A DNA stretch of 64,000 nt from an uncultured Mycoplasmatota bacterium (GTDB lineage: Bacteria > Bacillota_I > Bacilli_A > RF39 > UBA660), in NCBI GenBank assembly GCA_900553855.1, contig USFG01000007.1:1-64000 (forward strand). Reading direction: 5' to 3'. How positions within the stretch are numbered: the first letter of the stretch is position 1; every line of letters starts with the position of its first letter. A program made the position numbers and the translations under genes. Positions 52,942 to 62,842 of the stretch are shown in pieces. The notes beneath the pieces were generated by a model. That model was given only the letters and a program-made list of their open reading frames with translations, did no database searches and was not told the origin of the DNA.

Positions 52942-54039
52942 TTAAACATTAAATCTAAAGTAAACAATATCGCCATCTTGCATTAGGTAGTCTTTTCCTT
53001 CTAAACGCATTTTACCGGCTTCTTTTACTTTTAATTCACTACCATATTCTTTTAAATCTTCAAATGACATTACTTCGGCTTTAATGAATCCTCTTTGGAA
53101 ATCAGAGTGAATAATTCCTGCACATTCCGGAGCTTTCATTCCTTTTCTAAATGTCCATGCACGGCATTCATCTTTTCCAGATGTAAAGAAGGTTTGAAGT
53201 CCTAGTAAATCATATGTAGCATAAATTAATTTATCTAACCCGCTGTTTGAAATACCTATTTCTTCTAAGAATGACTTCTTATCATCATCGTTCATTTCAG
53301 CTAGTTCTGATTCCATTTTGGCACTTACTACAATTACTGAAGAATTTTCGTTAGAAGCATATTCTCTAACTTTATCAGTGTATTCGTTATGTCCAATAAT
53401 GGCATCATCTTCATTTACGTTTGCCATATAAATTATGGGCTTTAATGTGATTAAGCAAAATGATTTTAATAGAAGTAGTTCATCTTCATTTAAATCTATT
53501 GTTCTTAATGATTTATTTTGAAGTAGGGCTCCTTCACATTTTCTTAGGGTTTCTAATTCAAATAAATCTTTTTTATCTTTACTTGATTCACATTTTTTGG
53601 CAATTTTACCAATTCTATTTTGAATTATTTCTAAATCTGACATTATTAATTCAACATTAATTATTTCGATATCTCTAATAGGATCTACTCCGCCTTCAAC
53701 ATGAATTATGTCTGAATTCTCAAAGCATCTTACTACTTCAACAATAGCATCTACTTCTCTAATATGAGATAAGAATTTATTACCTAATCCTTCACCTTTT
53801 GATGCACCTTTAACTAGTCCTGCTATATCAGTAAATTCATAAGTTGTTGGGACAGTTCTTTCAGGCATATACATATTTTCTAAAAATTCCAAACGATAAT
53901 CGGGTACTGTTACTACACCGACATTAGGATCAATAGTTGCAAATGGATAATTAGCCGCTAAAATATTCTTTTTAGTTATGGCGTTAAATAATGTACTTTT
54001 TCCTACGTTAGGTAATCCGACGATTCCTGCTTTTAACAT
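52942..54039 (-). CDS. ychF: OBG-like ATPase YchF
   Basis: 365 residues. G1 GLPNVGKSTLFNAIT (about 8-22), TDIAGLVKGASKGEGLGN (G3), and MANVNEDDA in place of NKxD (the YchF change that gives ATP preference). The C-terminal TGS domain is present (about 275-363: TFFTSGKDECRAWTFRKG). It binds ribosomes and affects stress. The start ATG 54039 has AGAAGAGA upstream. Confidence 0.97.
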   Translation of the reverse strand: MLKAGIVGLPNVGKSTLFNAITKKNILAANYPFATIDPNVGVVTVPDYRLEFLENMYMPERTVPTTYEFTDIAGLVKGASKGEGLGNKFLSHIREVDAIVEVVRCFENSDIIHVEGGVDPIRDIEIINVELIMSDLEIIQNRIGKIAKKCESSKDKKDLFELETLRKCEGALLQNKSLRTIDLNEDELLLLKSFCLITLKPIIYMANVNEDDAIIGHNEYTDKVREYASNENSSVIVVSAKMESELAEMNDDDKKSFLEEIGISNSGLDKLIYATYDLLGLQTFFTSGKDECRAWTFRKGMKAPECAGIIHSDFQRGFIKAEVMSFEDLKEYGSELKVKEAGKMRLEGKDYLMQDGDIVYFRFNV

Positions 54040-54045
54040 ATTATC

Positions 54046-54447
54046 TCTTCTTTCTTTTTTCTTGATATTTTTTTGATGATAAAATTTCTTTTTTAACTGA
54101 TTCTAAATCTGGTTTAACTCCTCTAGAACTTGAATCAAGTCCATTCCAGGGCCTCAATTTCCGTCAATTATTAAGGGACCGTTTTCAGTTATTGCAACAT
54201 CCCACCCAACAACGTTTACATCGTAGTTAACTTTGGCTGCTTCTTTAGTCATTTTAATTATTTCTTTCCAATATGGAATAGCAAATCTATCTACTTTAAC
54301 TTTAGTTGTAGGTGTATAATCTGATTCACGATTTTTATTTGATAATTCTTTTAAATCGTTATATTATCTTTTATAATTTTCTCTTAACGCAAATTTTAAT
54401 AGTCCCACTTCTTCGTCACCTATTGGTATAATACCAAATTTTTTGAA
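54046..54447 (-). pseudogene. C-terminal remnant of a sugar-transfer-associated ATP-grasp protein
   Basis: The minus strand reads IGDEEVGLLKFALRENYKR, DYTPTTKVKVDRFAIPYWKE and VVGWDVAITENGPLIIDGN followed by GPGMDLIQVL. This is the C-terminal metal-binding part of the ATPgrasp_ST family (usually GNWGPGWD). The Trp codon after GN is TGA, another TAA sits after NYKR, and the N-terminal two thirds are gone. Confidence 0.7.
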
Positions 54448-54451
54448 ATAT

Positions 54452-54482
54452 AAAAAGCACTTTGTATTATTTAAAGTGCTTT
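54452..54482 (-). terminator. Terminator after htrA
   Basis: Perfect 10-bp stem AAAGCACTTT (54454-54463) / AAAGTGCTTT (54473-54482), with T5 on the minus strand. Confidence 0.85.
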
Positions 54483-55584
54483 AACTAGCTTTTTTGTTAA
54501 GATTTAAAGTTACAGTATATTCTTTTGTTCCTCTAATATATGTACATTTAACTTTATCTCCTACTGAATACATATATAAATAATATTTTAAGTAAGATGA
54601 ATTCTTTATTTCATAATCACCGAATTTGGTAATAACATCGCCTTTTTCTAATCCGGCTTTTTCAGCTACTGATCCTTTTTGCGTATAACCTACAACTGCC
54701 CCTTCAGTAATTGATTCATCAATTGTAAATCCATATTGCATTTTCATAGCTAGTGTATCAGTAGTATCTAAAGTGCCTACACCAAGAACTGGTCTTTCAA
54801 TTTTACCACTTTCAATTAATTTTTCAGCATATTTAATAGCATCTTCAATTGGGATGGCAAAGCCCATTCCTTCAACGCCACTGCTTACTAATTTCATGTT
54901 AGTAATACCTATAACTTCACCATTCGAATTAGCAATAGGTCCACCTGAGTTTCCTGAGTTAATAGCTGCATCTGTTTGCATTACTTTCATTACCCATTTA
55001 TCTACTGAAGTATTACTATTTTGACTTATTTCAACTAAACGTTCTTTTCCAGATAATATTCCCCTTGTAACTGTCCATGAATATTCTGTATCTAGTGGAG
55101 CTCCAATTGTAAATAAGGTATCTCCTAATCTAGCATCTTGATATGAACCAATTTCAGCAACCTGAATTATATTATCTTTATTAACTGATAATATAGCTAT
55201 ATCCGAATAAGTATCGCTTCCTACTATTTCCGCGTCAAATGTTTTATTATTAGTAAATATTAATTTAACTGATGATGCACCAGAAACAACATGAGCATTA
55301 GTTAAAATATATGCTTTATCACCATCTGTTTTATAAACAAAACCAGTTCCTGATGAAGCAAGGGTGTTCTTTTGATAATTTTGAACAACGACTACAGCAT
55401 CATAAAGTTTTTCAACGGCATCTGCTATACCATTTTCATTAACTGTTACTTCTTTTTCTGATTTATTGATTATTGTTTGATTAAATAATCCTTTTTTGCT
55501 TATTAAATAATATGTTCCAAATGAACCAAGAAGGAAACATACTATCATTATTATTATAATTATTATTCTATTTTTATCTTTCAT
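54481..55584 (-). CDS. htrA: HtrA-type serine protease
   Basis: 367 residues. The membrane anchor is IIIIIIMIVCFLLGSFGTYYL (about 6-26). The trypsin-like domain has the catalytic triad TNAHVV (His), SDIAIL (Asp) and NSGNSGGP (Ser, about 221), followed by one PDZ domain (about 270-360: VGYTQKGSVAEKAGLEKGDVI). It degrades misfolded exported proteins. AGGAATAAAAATG precedes the start. Confidence 0.95.
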   Translation of the reverse strand: MKDKNRIIIIIIMIVCFLLGSFGTYYLISKKGLFNQTIINKSEKEVTVNENGIADAVEKLYDAVVVVQNYQKNTLASSGTGFVYKTDGDKAYILTNAHVVSGASSVKLIFTNNKTFDAEIVGSDTYSDIAILSVNKDNIIQVAEIGSYQDARLGDTLFTIGAPLDTEYSWTVTRGILSGKERLVEISQNSNTSVDKWVMKVMQTDAAINSGNSGGPIANSNGEVIGITNMKLVSSGVEGMGFAIPIEDAIKYAEKLIESGKIERPVLGVGTLDTTDTLAMKMQYGFTIDESITEGAVVGYTQKGSVAEKAGLEKGDVITKFGDYEIKNSSYLKYYLYMYSVGDKVKCTYIRGTKEYTVTLNLNKKAS

Positions 55585-55600
55585 TTTTATTCCTTTCTTT

Positions 55601-56530
55601 TTAATATCTTATTATTTCTTTATAATTTACTGGTAACCCCATGGCATCTAATACTTTCTTAATTTCAATTGTGTATAATCTTCCAGCTAATACATCTATT
55701 TCATAACTTAATTCACTTATAAATAATCTAAACTGATTATCAGCTAGTAATTGTTTTAAAATTATAACTAGCGCTAAGATATCATTTTTACCATAGATAT
55801 ATTCGCCATTTTGAATTGGTATGTCTAAATAACTATGAATTCCATTATCTTCAATCATTTTTTGGGTTCGATGATCATAAACAATATCTTCATGAGCACA
55901 TAAATTTCGATAATTAGCTAAAATTGGTAAATAAGTTATTAAGCTTTCCTTTGAAACATTATATACTTCCGCAATTGCTTCTTGATCGCTCTCTTTCATT
56001 ATGGTATATAATTCACTAACTATACCAAACGATAATACTTTAACAACTACCCATAATGGAATGTATCCGTAATTTTTTATGTAATGCATTGTTGCTTGAT
56101 GTTGGCCACCGTTAATTCTAATTTGACGTTTCATTTTTCTTATAAGATCATTTATTTGTCTTTGCTTTTCAGGATTGCGAGAAAAGTTGGTACTTTTTAA
56201 ATAATCTTTTTCTTTATAACCATATTCTTTTGATAATTGATAGGAAAAAATACTTTTCATGTTATTTTCTACTACTAATAGATTTTTAAAAAATATATTT
56301 CTTATTTGTCTATCAAAATTAAATAAGGCTATTATTTCTTTAAAATTAGTTCCCTCTTTATAGTTTTTATCACTTCCATTTTTTAAAAATAAATGTCGAT
56401 ACCCATTTATAAAAAAGTAATTTTCTCTTATTAGGGTATCCTTTGCAAAATCGATATCATCTATTATCAAACCTCTGGCTTGCAAAATAGATATTTGTTC
56501 ATCAATTGTTTTAAAGACTTTTGTTTTCAC
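55601..56530 (-). CDS. Abi-family (AbiD/AbiF-like, Abi_2) protein
   Basis: 309 residues. ARGLIIDDIDFAKDTLIRENYFFINGYRHLF is the usual Abi_2 beginning, and ANYRNLCAHEDIVYDHRTQ contains the HEPN RX4-6H ribonuclease motif (RNLCAH). Known lactococcal AbiD/AbiF proteins block phage development. No partner gene is adjacent. It lies 16 nt downstream-side from htrA, on the same strand. Confidence 0.88.
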   Translation of the reverse strand: MKTKVFKTIDEQISILQARGLIIDDIDFAKDTLIRENYFFINGYRHLFLKNGSDKNYKEGTNFKEIIALFNFDRQIRNIFFKNLLVVENNMKSIFSYQLSKEYGYKEKDYLKSTNFSRNPEKQRQINDLIRKMKRQIRINGGQHQATMHYIKNYGYIPLWVVVKVLSFGIVSELYTIMKESDQEAIAEVYNVSKESLITYLPILANYRNLCAHEDIVYDHRTQKMIEDNGIHSYLDIPIQNGEYIYGKNDILALVIILKQLLADNQFRLFISELSYEIDVLAGRLYTIEIKKVLDAMGLPVNYKEIIRY

Positions 56531-56608
56531 ATTAGAACTCCTTTACTTTGAAAGTATATCACATTTCGCAAGATAATAGTACTAACTTAATATGAAAAAT
56601 TTATGAAA

Positions 56609-57274
56609 TTACGAATAATATGTAATTATTCCTTCCGTTATTATCTTGGATAACTTTAATTGATATTCTTCTGTTTTTAATTTGTATCTTTCATTATCAT
56701 TGGAAATAAATCCACATTCAATTAAAATTCCTTTCTTCTTCAATAACTTATACATATAAGTGTTATTAATTGTTTTTACTTTACGTTTAGTATTTAAATA
56801 TTTATTTAATGTGTTTTGAATAATTTCAGCTAATTTTTGATTATCTTTAACATAAAATACTTGTGGTCCACTATATTTTTTATTTTGATATATGTTTTGA
56901 TGAATTGATATATATAAATCAGCATTTGAATTATTTATTAATTTAATGCGATTATCAAAGTCACTTTTTTTACGATATAAGGCATTGGGATTACTAATAT
57001 CATTATCATCTTTTCTAGTTAGAAGGACTGTTGCTCCAGCACTAGAAAGTGTTTCTTTTAATTTATAAACTATTTGTAAGTTTAGATCTTTTTCCTTAAC
57101 ATTATTGACAGTAGCACCATTATCAACACCACCATGTCCAGCATCTAAATATATTGTTTTACCTAATAATGGGAAAGTTAAGTTACTCGCGCTTACATTA
57201 AAAATAGAAATAATTATTATTAAGAATAATAGTAATAGTAGTGTTAATTTAATAAGTCTTTTTATTTTTATCAC
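56609..57274 (-). CDS. cwlD: N-acetylmuramoyl-L-alanine amidase, CwlD type
   Basis: 221 residues. The membrane anchor is LLLLFLIIIISIFNVSAS. The Amidase_3 domain has YLDAGHGGVDNGA (zinc His), EKDLNLQI (Glu ligand), ADLYISIHQN (His) and GILIECGFISN (Glu). This length and single anchor match CwlD, which makes muramic-delta-lactam in the spore cortex. It supports sporulation ability. The plain cell-wall amidase alternative cannot be excluded. Confidence 0.85.
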   Translation of the reverse strand: MIKIKRLIKLTLLLLLFLIIIISIFNVSASNLTFPLLGKTIYLDAGHGGVDNGATVNNVKEKDLNLQIVYKLKETLSSAGATVLLTRKDDNDISNPNALYRKKSDFDNRIKLINNSNADLYISIHQNIYQNKKYSGPQVFYVKDNQKLAEIIQNTLNKYLNTKRKVKTINNTYMYKLLKKKGILIECGFISNDNERYKLKTEEYQLKLSKIITEGIITYYS

Positions 57275-57327
57275 CTATAAATTATATGCTATTGATGATA
57301 AAACACTACTTAATAGAATATAAAAAA

Positions 57328-57362
57328 CTGATAGTTAAAATATGTATCAGTTTTCTATAATT
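57328..57362 (-). terminator. Terminator after the 57382-59388 gene
   Basis: On the minus strand AAAACTGATA pairs with TATCAGTTTT (perfect 10 bp) around an 11-nt loop, followed by T's. Confidence 0.8.
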
Positions 57363-57381
57363 GTGTAATTAATTATTTAAC

Positions 57382-59388
57382 TTATTTTAAACGATATGCT
57401 CTTCCTTGACTTACTTCTTGGGAGGATTCATTTACATATTCGTCTTCATAGTCGATACGAGTGTCTATATCTACCATTTTATCAATTTCTAATAATTGTC
57501 TTTTTATTAAAACAATTGGTATTTGTAATCTTTGACTTTCGTATATATCACTTTTACTTATCTCATCTATTGAAACAATAAAATCTGGTTTTTTGGCAAT
57601 AAATTCTTCATCTGATCCATTATCTTTAGAATTTATTATTTGAATTTCACTGTACCATGAGCATCCATTAGATAATTCTTCGGCAGTCATTATTCGATTA
57701 ATCTTTATTCTAGGATGACTTACTTTTTCATTTAAATCATAACTATATGAATCTCTTTCATGAACGTGAAGAACTTTTTCTGTATCTAAGTAATTATAAC
57801 CATATAAAGTAGTTGTACCATTACAAAAAACATCGGTATTATCATTAGAAATAATTGAATAACAATTTCTTCTAGTAGTTGTTTTTTCTTGATGATTTTC
57901 TTCTCCTCTAATTAACATAAAAAATTCTTTGTTTCTTAAATCATATATTTGAGTTTTATATTTTAAACTTAATATTTTACTTGGATTATAATTAGTATAA
58001 TTAAATAATTTACTATTTATTAATTCATAAGATTTATCTTTTAACTTTCTTAAATCTTCATAAAACATCAAATTAATATTTTTATCTTTGTACTCATAAT
58101 ATAGTTTAATTTTATCTTCATTAGTTATTTTATCTATATTAGTAATTAATTTATAAAACTTTTGCTTTTCTGTATCAAGTATTTGTTCTGATGGAGATAA
58201 CTTATTATTAAATCTAAACATTTCTTTAATATTATAAAATACGTTATAAATATTATCTTGAAATAAAGCATCTATAATAATTTCGCTTAATTTTTTACTT
58301 GTTAATATTTTATATTCTTCAAATATTTTAGAATCTTTTTTCTTTAAGTATTCTTTATAAATATTTTTGGCATTAAAATCTAAAATATAATTATTAAAAT
58401 CTATCTCATTATTTAATTTATTTGTTGTGTTGATTATATTTACGTAATCATTAAACATATTATGTTCATGATTATAACTATTAATTAATTCTTCATAATA
58501 TTTTTTTAATTGATATTCTATGGGTTCTGGTAAATTTTTTCTTTCAACATTATTAATGTTTGTTCTAAAAGATATTAAGCTTTTTTCTTTTAACATATCA
58601 AAAAATTTACTGTCATTAAGAATATTTTCCGGTAAAATAACATCAGCATCTAGTAATCTTTTAATATTTAATTTGGTAAAAAGATAAGTTGTTCTTTTAT
58701 CTGTTTGGAATAAATAGTTAATGGAATCACTACTAAAATTTTCTGCTATTAAGACTAAAAGATTATCATCAAGTTTAGCATCTATTAATTTTTTTTGAAT
58801 ATCAGAAGATAAATATGTTATAAAATAATACAAATATTTTTTAGCTTTTAATTCATTTAATTTTAATATTATTTTTATTATTAAATTATAATCTAGATAA
58901 GAAAAAACTTCTTTATAAAAAGTTACATCTTTAAAAAATTCTAGAAATAATTCGTTATTTGTTAATAGATAATTAATTAGCGCAAGTGTTTCTTCTTTGG
59001 TCATACAAATATATCTAAATATTTTATATTTTTCGATTTCATTATCATTGTATTCTTCATTTATTGTTTGGATATCTAGTAATGAGATTATTTCTACTAC
59101 TGTTAATTTTTGTTTTAATTTTGTGAGGTCTTTATAATCACTATATTGTTCTAATATATAATATTTTAATTTTTCTTTAATTAAGGGATTATTTAATATT
59201 ATTGTTCGATCTTCTCTATTTAGTTTATTTATTTTAATAATTAGTTCATAGGGAGTAATGGCATTTAGATTATTTAAAATTTTGTCTATATCCATTATTT
59301 CAGGAGTTTCGATATTTTTTTGTACTGATACTTCAACAGGTACTTCTTTTGGTTTAAAAATTTTATTAAAGATTTTTGTTATATTCAT
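57382..59388 (-). CDS. Large uncharacterised helical protein with C-terminal conserved domain
   Basis: 668 residues, no membrane segment. Residues about 30-430 are helical repeats rich in Ile, Asn, Lys and Tyr (LTVVEIISLLDIQTINEEY, KYLYYFITYLSSDIQKKLI). The C-terminal 200 residues look globular: FFMLIRGEENHQEKTTTRRNCYSIISNDN, GYNYLDTEKVLHVHERDSYSY, CSWYSEIQIINSKD and KPDFIVSIDEISKSDIYESQ. It may be an ADP-ribosyltransferase-like or nuclease-like domain, but I cannot name it. The N-terminus is preceded by GGTGG, and mgtE is the upstream neighbour. It shares general style with the transglutaminase-like gene at the window edge. Confidence 0.75.
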   Translation of the reverse strand: MNITKIFNKIFKPKEVPVEVSVQKNIETPEIMDIDKILNNLNAITPYELIIKINKLNREDRTIILNNPLIKEKLKYYILEQYSDYKDLTKLKQKLTVVEIISLLDIQTINEEYNDNEIEKYKIFRYICMTKEETLALINYLLTNNELFLEFFKDVTFYKEVFSYLDYNLIIKIILKLNELKAKKYLYYFITYLSSDIQKKLIDAKLDDNLLVLIAENFSSDSINYLFQTDKRTTYLFTKLNIKRLLDADVILPENILNDSKFFDMLKEKSLISFRTNINNVERKNLPEPIEYQLKKYYEELINSYNHEHNMFNDYVNIINTTNKLNNEIDFNNYILDFNAKNIYKEYLKKKDSKIFEEYKILTSKKLSEIIIDALFQDNIYNVFYNIKEMFRFNNKLSPSEQILDTEKQKFYKLITNIDKITNEDKIKLYYEYKDKNINLMFYEDLRKLKDKSYELINSKLFNYTNYNPSKILSLKYKTQIYDLRNKEFFMLIRGEENHQEKTTTRRNCYSIISNDNTDVFCNGTTTLYGYNYLDTEKVLHVHERDSYSYDLNEKVSHPRIKINRIMTAEELSNGCSWYSEIQIINSKDNGSDEEFIAKKPDFIVSIDEISKSDIYESQRLQIPIVLIKRQLLEIDKMVDIDTRIDYEDEYVNESSQEVSQGRAYRLK

Positions 59389-59427
59389 TGTACCACCTAA
59401 TTCATTAATATTTTCTCATAAATTTTT

Positions 59428-60765
59428 CTATATGCCTAGAAGTAATTTAGCAATATAGAAGTAGATAAGTAAACTGCAGGCATCAACAATTGTTGTGATA
59501 AATGGGCTGGCCATAACAGCTGGATCGAATTTAAGTTTTTTAGCGATCATCGGCAAAGTACAGCCAATTAATTTGGCTAGAATAATTGTAACAATTAGGG
59601 TTAAACAAACTGTTAATGATACTAATAAAGGAATTCGGTCAATTATTAATAGTTTTAAAAAATTACATAATGCGAGTGTTAGTGAACATAGAATAGCTAC
59701 TTTTGATTCTTTCCACATTACTTTAAAGATGTCTTTAAATTCAATATCATTTAAGGAAAGGGCACGAATAACACTTACGCTTGATTGACTTCCGGCATTT
59801 CCTCCAGTATCCATTAACATAGGAATAAAGGCAGTTAATATTGTATATGCTTTTAATTCTTCTTCAAAACTTTCAATTATTTTGCCTGTAAATGTAGCAG
59901 ATATCATTAGTAATAGTAGCCATGGCATTCTAGCTTTGTATGTTTCAAAGATGGTTGTTTGATCATAAGGTTTTTCACTCGGTAACATGGCAGCCATTTT
60001 TTCCATATCTTCGGTTGCTTCTTCTTCTATAATATCAACTACATCATCAATTGTTATGATACCAACTAGACGATTTTCTAAATCAACTACTGGTAAGACA
60101 GAGTAATCATAATCTTGGAAATATTTTGCAACTTCTTCTTGATCCATTAAAGTAGAAATAGCATGTTCACATTCTTCCATAATATCGTCAATTAACATTT
60201 CAGGATCATTTATAAGTAAATCTTTAATAGAAATACGACCAAGAAGTTTACGTTCATTATCAGTTACAAAACAGGCATCAAAAGAAGCGAATTCATCTTT
60301 TTGTTTTCTAATTCTAGCAATTGATTCTTTAATAGTTAGTCCTTTTTTTAGGTGGATATATTCTACTGCCATTAAAGAACCTGCTGAATTTTCAGGATAT
60401 TTAAGTAAACGATTAATATCATTTCTGGTATCTTTGTCTACATTTGATAAAAGTGATTGAACCATTACGGCTGGCATTTCATCAAATAGGTCAGCTGCAT
60501 CATCAGTAAACATATCTTCAATTATTTGAGTTGCTTCTTTTTTAGATAGTAAATTTATTAAATGTTTTTGAGTTTCATCTTCTAAATTAACAAATACATC
60601 TGTGGCAATAGTTTTAGGAAGTAATCTAAATACTTTAATCATTTCGCCTTCGTCTAATTCTTCTAAGAATTCGGCAATATCATATTCGTTCATTTCAATT
60701 AAAGTATTTTTTAATTCTTTTAAATTATTGTTTTCTAATAATTCTTTTAAGTTTTCAATTTTCAT
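59428..60765 (-). CDS. mgtE: Magnesium transporter MgtE
   Basis: 445 residues. The N-domain (about 1-130, DMFTDDAADLFDEMPAVM) is followed by two CBS domains (about 135-255: PENSAGSLMAVEYIHLK, DYDSVLPVV-like YDYSVLPVVDLENRLVG) that sense Mg2+, and five membrane helices (about 285-445) with the pore motif MLMDTGGNAGSQSS. It imports Mg2+ or Co2+. No Mg riboswitch is visible; only about 70 nt separate it from the next gene. Confidence 0.97.
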   Translation of the reverse strand: MKIENLKELLENNNLKELKNTLIEMNEYDIAEFLEELDEGEMIKVFRLLPKTIATDVFVNLEDETQKHLINLLSKKEATQIIEDMFTDDAADLFDEMPAVMVQSLLSNVDKDTRNDINRLLKYPENSAGSLMAVEYIHLKKGLTIKESIARIRKQKDEFASFDACFVTDNERKLLGRISIKDLLINDPEMLIDDIMEECEHAISTLMDQEEVAKYFQDYDYSVLPVVDLENRLVGIITIDDVVDIIEEEATEDMEKMAAMLPSEKPYDQTTIFETYKARMPWLLLLMISATFTGKIIESFEEELKAYTILTAFIPMLMDTGGNAGSQSSVSVIRALSLNDIEFKDIFKVMWKESKVAILCSLTLALCNFLKLLIIDRIPLLVSLTVCLTLIVTIILAKLIGCTLPMIAKKLKFDPAVMASPFITTIVDACSLLIYFYIAKLLLGI

Positions 60766-60807
60766 AAAAGGACCTCCTTATTCGTCAATTTAATTTAGCA
60801 CTTATAT

Positions 60808-60838
60808 GAAGAAAAAGAAAGACTTTTTGTCTTCCTTA
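60808..60838 (-). terminator. Terminator after YitT 2
   Basis: On the minus strand GGAAGAC-AAAAA-GTCTTTC followed by T5, between the YitT gene and mgtE. Confidence 0.78.
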
Positions 60839-61687
60839 TTAGTTTATGTTTAATTTTTTTGATATGGTAACGTTTTTATTAATTGCTTCATAGTTATCAA
60901 TTATAAATACGAAAGCATTTGGATCGATTAGGTTTACTCCTTCTTTTAGACGATAATAGTCTTTGGTATCAACTACTGTCATTATTATTTTATTTTTATT
61001 GTTAGAATATCCACCTTTAACATTAAATTCGGTATAATCATGATTTAATTCATTTATTAGGTAATCTTTAACTTCTGATTCTTTAGTAGTAATTATAAAG
61101 AATGTTTTAGAATTTGATACTCCAATACGTGATTTGGTAGACATATAATTTATTAGGAAGATCGCTATTACGGAGTATACTGCTGTTTCAAATCCATATG
61201 ATAGGAATGTTAAAACAACAACTATAACATCAACTAAAAGTGAGATGTCTTTGCTTTTTTTAGTACGATAGTTATTAACTATTTCGTCTAAGATAGCAAA
61301 TCCGCCAACATGATAATTGGATTTGTGTATTAAGCTATAGCCAAATCCGGTGAGATAAGCTCCAGAAATAACTAAAACTATTTTATCAATTGTTGATAAA
61401 TCTATTTTTGATGTAAAGTAAAATGATAAATAAATAGTTATTGGAATTATAAAACTTGTAATAATGTATTTTTTGCAATCTTTATAGCCTAAGACTAAAA
61501 TTCCGAAAAACAATAATATTATATTAACGGATAGAATGGTAATTCCAGGATTTATCGGTATAACATTATAAAAGAATTCTGATAAACCAAAAACGGTTGT
61601 TGATATTAAATTATATGGTAAAAAGAAGATGTTAAAGCATAAACCAATTATTATACTTCCTAATACGACATTTAAATATTTTTTCAT
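60839..61687 (-). CDS. YitT-family membrane protein
   Basis: 282 residues. About five membrane helices (residues 8-200: VVLGSIIIGLCFNIFFLPYN, ITILSVNIILLFFGILVLG), the family motif LISTTVFGLSEFF, and a soluble C-terminal DUF2179 region (about 200-275). It is only distantly similar to the YitT protein at 14827-15741. It overlaps the prfB stop by 4 nt, so it is co-translated with prfB. Confidence 0.88.
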   Translation of the reverse strand: MKKYLNVVLGSIIIGLCFNIFFLPYNLISTTVFGLSEFFYNVIPINPGITILSVNIILLFFGILVLGYKDCKKYIITSFIIPITIYLSFYFTSKIDLSTIDKIVLVISGAYLTGFGYSLIHKSNYHVGGFAILDEIVNNYRTKKSKDISLLVDVIVVVLTFLSYGFETAVYSVIAIFLINYMSTKSRIGVSNSKTFFIITTKESEVKDYLINELNHDYTEFNVKGGYSNNKNKIIMTVVDTKDYYRLKEGVNLIDPNAFVFIIDNYEAINKNVTISKKLNIN

Positions 61688-62773
61688 TTTTCCTCCTTTA
61701 AATAACTTTCCATAAATCCGATGATATTGCCATTAAGAACTCCATCGGCATTATAGTCTTCATAATTAGTTCTTACGTCTTTTACTAATTTATACGGTTC
61801 TAAGGTATAGTTTCTTATTTGACTGCCAAACTCGATATTTAAGTGATTTTTTAAATTATCAATATTTTGTTCATGATTTTTTTCCATTAATGAGATTAAT
61901 TTGCTTGTTAAGATATTCATGGCGATTTCTTTGTTTTTGATTTGACTTCTTTCATTTTGGCATGTTACGACAATACCGGTTTTTAAATGGGTAATTCGAA
62001 CAGCTGAATCGGTTGTGTTTACTCCTTGACCACCTTTTCCACTTGAGCGATAGACATCTACTCTAATATCATCTGGCTTTATTTCTATTTCTTTATTTTG
62101 TTTTATAACTGGAATGATTGATACAGCTGCAAATGAGGTATGACGTCTTGAATTGGAATCAAATGGGCTTATTCTAACTAAACGATGAACTCCTTGTTCA
62201 CTTTTAAAATAGCCATATGGATAATAGCCATCTATTTTTAAGGTAACTGAATTAATACCAGCTTCATCATTTTTTTGTAAATCTAGAACTTCATATTTGT
62301 AATTATTTTTATCACAAAACATTTCATACATTCTAAGCAACATATTCGCCCAATCGTGAGCTTCGGTTCCGCCAGCTCCGGGATGAATTTCAAGATAACA
62401 TGGTAAATCATCATATTTTCCATTTAAATAAGTTTCTATTTCTAATAGTTCAATTTGTTGTTTAATATTTTCTAAATTATTTTCTATTTCTTTAACTTCG
62501 TTATCATCTTCAGTTAATAAATCTAATAGTTCGATATTTGTTAATATGTGATTTGATAATTCCTGATACTTAGTTGTACTTTTCTTTAAATTTTGTATTT
62601 TTACATTTAACTCATTTATTTTATTAAGATCTTGATAGTTTTCTTCTTTTTGAAGTTCTAATTCAATATTTTTTATTTCATTTAATTTAGAATCAATGTC
62701 AAAGTGACCTCCCAATTTGATTTAAATTATTTTTAAGTTGATTATATTCTTCTTTTAATTTAGAAAGTTCCAT
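61684..62773 (-). CDS. prfB: Peptide chain release factor 2 with programmed +1 frameshift
   Basis: About 362 residues when read as ATG 62773 to CTT 62704-62702, then a +1 shift over the TGA (62701-62699) to GAC at 62700. The slip site is CTT-TGA-C, preceded by the SD-like GGGAGG 3 nt upstream, exactly as in known prfB genes. RF2 motifs are the SPF anticodon tripeptide (VRISPFDSN) and GGQ (SSGKGGQGVN). A simple ORF call begins at 62715 in the wrong frame (MGGHF...). RF2 ends translation at UGA and UAA. It overlaps the YitT gene. Confidence 0.97.
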
Positions 62774-62805
62774 ATTATCACCAATTAAAGTATATATTTT
62801 TTTTT

Positions 62806-62842
62806 TAAAAAAAACAAGAATATTTGTAATTCTTGTTTATCC
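62806..62842 (-). terminator. Terminator overlapping the transglutaminase-like stop
   Basis: On the minus strand AACAAGAAT-TACAAAT-ATTCTTGTT followed by T8. Confidence 0.85.
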
